A model generated the notes under the pieces. The model was not told the DNA's origin, made no database searches, and saw only the letters and a program-made list of their open reading frames with translations. Position numbers and translations under genes: made by a program. A DNA stretch of 24,196 nt, taken from NCBI GenBank assembly GCA_903908025.1, contig CAIVQM010000265.1:1-24196 (forward strand), in the 5' to 3' direction. Below are positions 22,010 through 24,196 of the stretch, piece by piece; position 1 is the stretch's first letter; each line of letters opens with the position of its first letter. The stretch is from an uncultured bacterium (GTDB taxonomy: Bacteria; Actinomycetota; Actinomycetes; S36-B12).

Positions 22010-22606
22010 TTGTCCAGCAGCCCGTGGCTGGTCGTCGGGCTCGGTAATCCGGGTCCGGAGTACGCGGCCACCCGGCACAACGTCGGGTTCCTCGTCACCG
22101 ATCTGCTCGCCGATCAAGTCGGAGCCAAGCTCGCACGCCACAAGCGCGGTCATGCGCTCGCGGCGGAGGGCAAGTTCGGAATGCCGGGATCGATGACGCA
22201 CCTCGTGCTCGTCGAGCCGCTCTCGTTCATGAACGAGAGCGGTGGCCCGGTGAAGGCGATCATGGCGTTCTACGGCGTCGAGCCGGAGCGACTCATCGTG
22301 GTTCACGACGAGTTGGACATCCCGTTCACGACGATCCGCGTCAAGCTCGGCGGCGGCGACAACGGGCACAACGGGCTCAAGAGCATCCGCAAAGCACTCG
22401 GCACCGGGGACTTCTACCGGGTGCGCGTGGGAATCGGTCGGCCCCCGGGTCGGCAGGATCCGGCCGACTACGTGCTCAAGCCCTTCGCGTCTGCTGAACG
22501 CGCGGAGTTGGCGGAGGTCGTGCAGCGCTCAGCGGATGCCGTCGAGTGCCTCATGACCGTCGGCCTCGACGTCACCCAGAACCGTTTCAACACCGGCCCG
22601 ACCTGA
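22010..22606 (+). CDS. pth: Peptidyl-tRNA hydrolase
   Basis: This 198-residue enzyme releases tRNA from peptidyl-tRNAs dropped by ribosomes. Family marks are VVGLGNPGPEYAATRHNVG with catalytic H23, PLSFMNESG (tRNA-site Asn), VVHDELDIP (catalytic Asp) and GGGDNGHNGLKSI. The start is TTG 22010, the only in-frame start that keeps the conserved N-terminal strand; a GGAG lies 11 bases upstream in the rplY 3' end. It follows rplY by 9 bases and precedes the CysQ-like gene by 21. Confidence 0.97.
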   Translation: MSSSPWLVVGLGNPGPEYAATRHNVGFLVTDLLADQVGAKLARHKRGHALAAEGKFGMPGSMTHLVLVEPLSFMNESGGPVKAIMAFYGVEPERLIVVHDELDIPFTTIRVKLGGGDNGHNGLKSIRKALGTGDFYRVRVGIGRPPGRQDPADYVLKPFASAERAELAEVVQRSADAVECLMTVGLDVTQNRFNTGPT

Positions 22607-22627
22607 CCGTCCGAACGAGGAGAGACG

Positions 22628-23437
22628 ATGCCCACGCGATCCGATGCCGAGCTGTCCCGTGATGTTGCGCAGGAGGCGGGCCAACTGCTGCTCGAGCTGC
22701 GTTCGACGTTCGGCCCGATCGACGACAAGGACGCGGCCAACTCGCTGCGCAAGCAGGGCGACCGCCTCTCGCACGAACTGATCATGGAGCGGCTCACAGC
22801 AGCGCGCCCCGACGACGCGATCCTCAGCGAGGAGGGCGCGGACAACGCGTCCCGGCTCACTGCCGAGCGGCTGTGGATCGTCGACCCGCTCGACGGCACA
22901 TACGAGTACGGACAGGGGCGCGCCGACTTCGCGGTGCACATCGCGCTGTGGGAGCCGGCCGGAGCAATCCTGTCGGCCTGCACCGTCGACCTGCCTGCGC
23001 AGGGGCTGACCCGCTCGGTGCTCGACGTCGTCGATGCGCCGGCGCCTTTGCCGACCGATCGTCCGATCCGGATCGTGGCCTCTCGCAGCCGTCCGCCGGC
23101 AACCCTGCCCGCAACGGTCGAGCTGCTCGCCGCCTCGCTGGCCGAGGCGGGCATCACCGACCAGGGCGTGGAGATCATCGACGTCGGGTCCGTCGGTGCC
23201 AAGGTCAACGAGATCATCGCCGGCCGCGCCGAGGCCTATGTGCACGACACCGGCTTCTACGAGTGGGATGTGGCCGCGCCCTATGGCGTGGCGAGCCACT
23301 ACGGGCTCGTGCCGTCACATGTTGATGGATCCACGGTGCTCTTCAACGCCATGCCGCCCTACGTCACCGATCTCACGGTCAGCCATCCGGCACTCGTCGA
23401 CCTGCTGCGCGAAGCCCTCAGGCGCGCCCGTTCGTGA
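22628..23437 (+). CDS. cysQ: Inositol-monophosphatase-superfamily phosphatase, CysQ-like 3'(2'),5'-bisphosphate nucleotidase
   Basis: This is a 269-residue Mg-dependent, Li-sensitive-type phosphatase. Metal-site motifs are SEEGAD (E68, E69), WIVDPLDGT (D86, D89) and EWDVAAP (W213, D214), all intact. CysQ enzymes hydrolyse 3'-phosphoadenosine 5'-phosphate (PAP) from sulfate assimilation, but members also act on inositol phosphates and fructose-1,6-bisphosphate, so the exact substrate is uncertain. ATG 22628 has GAGGAGA upstream (22617-22623). It is in the pth-mfd operon, and its stop overlaps the mfd start as GTGA. Confidence 0.88.
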   Translation: MPTRSDAELSRDVAQEAGQLLLELRSTFGPIDDKDAANSLRKQGDRLSHELIMERLTAARPDDAILSEEGADNASRLTAERLWIVDPLDGTYEYGQGRADFAVHIALWEPAGAILSACTVDLPAQGLTRSVLDVVDAPAPLPTDRPIRIVASRSRPPATLPATVELLAASLAEAGITDQGVEIIDVGSVGAKVNEIIAGRAEAYVHDTGFYEWDVAAPYGVASHYGLVPSHVDGSTVLFNAMPPYVTDLTVSHPALVDLLREALRRARS

Positions 23438-24196
23438 ACCTCTCGGGCCTGCTCACCTGCCTCGGCGGCGACGCCGGGTTTGAGGCCGTCCGCGACCTCG
23501 CAGCAACAGGGACGGGGACCACGGTCGAGGCACCGTCTTCCCTGCATCCTCTGCTGGTCGCGCAACTTGCTGCCCACCGCACGGGGTCGAGCCCCGTCGT
23601 GGTCGTGACCGCTACCGGGCGCGAGGCCGAGGACATCGCCAGTGCGCTGCCGGGGCTGCTGCCGTCGGTGAGCGTCGCGGTGTTCCCGTCGTGGGAGACG
23701 CTGCCGCACGAGCGGCTGTCGCCGTCGTCCGACACGGTCGGTCGTCGAGTTGCGATCATGCGTCGGCTGGCCCATGCGGATGCCGCCGATCCGCTGACGC
23801 CGCCGATCGACGTTCTGGTCACATCCGTGCGCGCCTTCCTCCAGCCCGTCGTGTCGACCATCGCGGATGTGGAGCCCGTGCGGTTGGTCGTGGGCGACGA
23901 GGTCGTGCTCGACGATCTGGTCGACGAACTCGTCGGCCTGGGCTATGAGCGCAACGATCTCATCGAACGGCGTGGGCAGGTGGCGGTGCGCGGCGGCATC
24001 CTCGATGTGTTCCCGCCAACCGACGAGCACCCGCTGCGCATCGAGTTCTGGGGCGACACGGTTGAGGAGATTCGTACCTTCTCCGTGGCCGACCAGCGGT
24101 CACTGGAACTTGCCGAGGACGGCCTGTGGGCCCCCGCGGTGCGCGAACTGCTGCTGACCCCCGAGGTGCGGGCACGTGCGGCGGCACTCGCCGTGA
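23434..24196 (+). CDS. mfd: Transcription-repair coupling factor Mfd, N-terminal part (runs off window)
   Basis: The frame is open from GTG 23434 to the window end, giving about 254 residues of a protein usually near 1150-1200 long. Mfd removes stalled RNA polymerase from damaged DNA and recruits UvrA. The visible part is the UvrB-homology module, with VVVVTATGREAEDIASAL, FPSWETLPHERLSPSSDTVGRR, VLVTSVRAFLQPV, GYERNDLIERRGQVAVRGGI and LDVFPPTDEHPLRIEFWGD. The remaining RNAP-interaction and RecG-like translocase domains lie beyond the window. Its start codon overlaps the CysQ-like stop, so it is co-translated with that operon. Confidence 0.95.
   Translation, partial: MNLSGLLTCLGGDAGFEAVRDLAATGTGTTVEAPSSLHPLLVAQLAAHRTGSSPVVVVTATGREAEDIASALPGLLPSVSVAVFPSWETLPHERLSPSSDTVGRRVAIMRRLAHADAADPLTPPIDVLVTSVRAFLQPVVSTIADVEPVRLVVGDEVVLDDLVDELVGLGYERNDLIERRGQVAVRGGILDVFPPTDEHPLRIEFWGDTVEEIRTFSVADQRSLELAEDGLWAPAVRELLLTPEVRARAAALAV

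Overview
The window is chromosomal DNA from a high-GC Gram-positive bacterium (Actinomycetota). Supporting signs are pervasive G/C third positions, many GTG starts, GTGA start/stop overlaps, and the actinobacterial gene string glmU-prs-rplY-pth-cysQ-like-mfd at the right end. No rRNA is present to place it more finely.

Left part (1-6375), the most accessory-looking section. A truncated unknown gene enters from the left and is followed by a strong hairpin. Next is a PAS-PAS-GGDEF diguanylate cyclase gene. Near-identical copies of a perfect palindrome (GGGGTGCTAGCACCCC) lie just upstream of that gene and across its stop codon, ahead of the next genes. Three tandem paralogous genes follow; they encode small secreted six-cysteine proteins with an almost invariant C-terminal module and a fixed 641-bp repeat offset. 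Twenty bases further on come a NarL/LuxR-type response regulator and an overlapping multi-pass membrane histidine kinase. A surface/secreted factor family between c-di-GMP and two-component signalling genes is the best candidate for an undescribed system here, but the link rests only on proximity and shared DNA motifs.

Middle part (6372-12015). A HAD-family phosphatase with an altered motif I lies on the minus strand. On the plus strand is the compact chain lysS-argA-N-acetylmuramoyl-L-alanine amidase, joined by 4-bp overlaps. On the minus strand are a MarR regulator with its own inverted-repeat operator and an AAA ATPase with a DUF234-like nuclease domain, preceded by a 41-bp almost perfect AT-rich palindrome.

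Right-middle part (12019-18721). A minus-strand fatty acid desaturase-tetR operon has a tandem 15-bp operator in its promoter. tRNA-Gln(UUG) is on the plus strand, and an Lgt-like membrane protein gene reads straight through it in antisense. That gene is coupled to a large lipoprotein gene with a ZU5-like domain. A divergently transcribed gene encodes a secreted parallel beta-helix protein.

Right end (18762-24196). These are core housekeeping genes for cell-wall precursor synthesis (glmU), PRPP synthesis (prs), ribosomal protein bL25 (with an unusual alanine-rich tail and a structured leader), peptidyl-tRNA hydrolase (pth), a CysQ-like phosphatase, and the N-terminal fifth of mfd.
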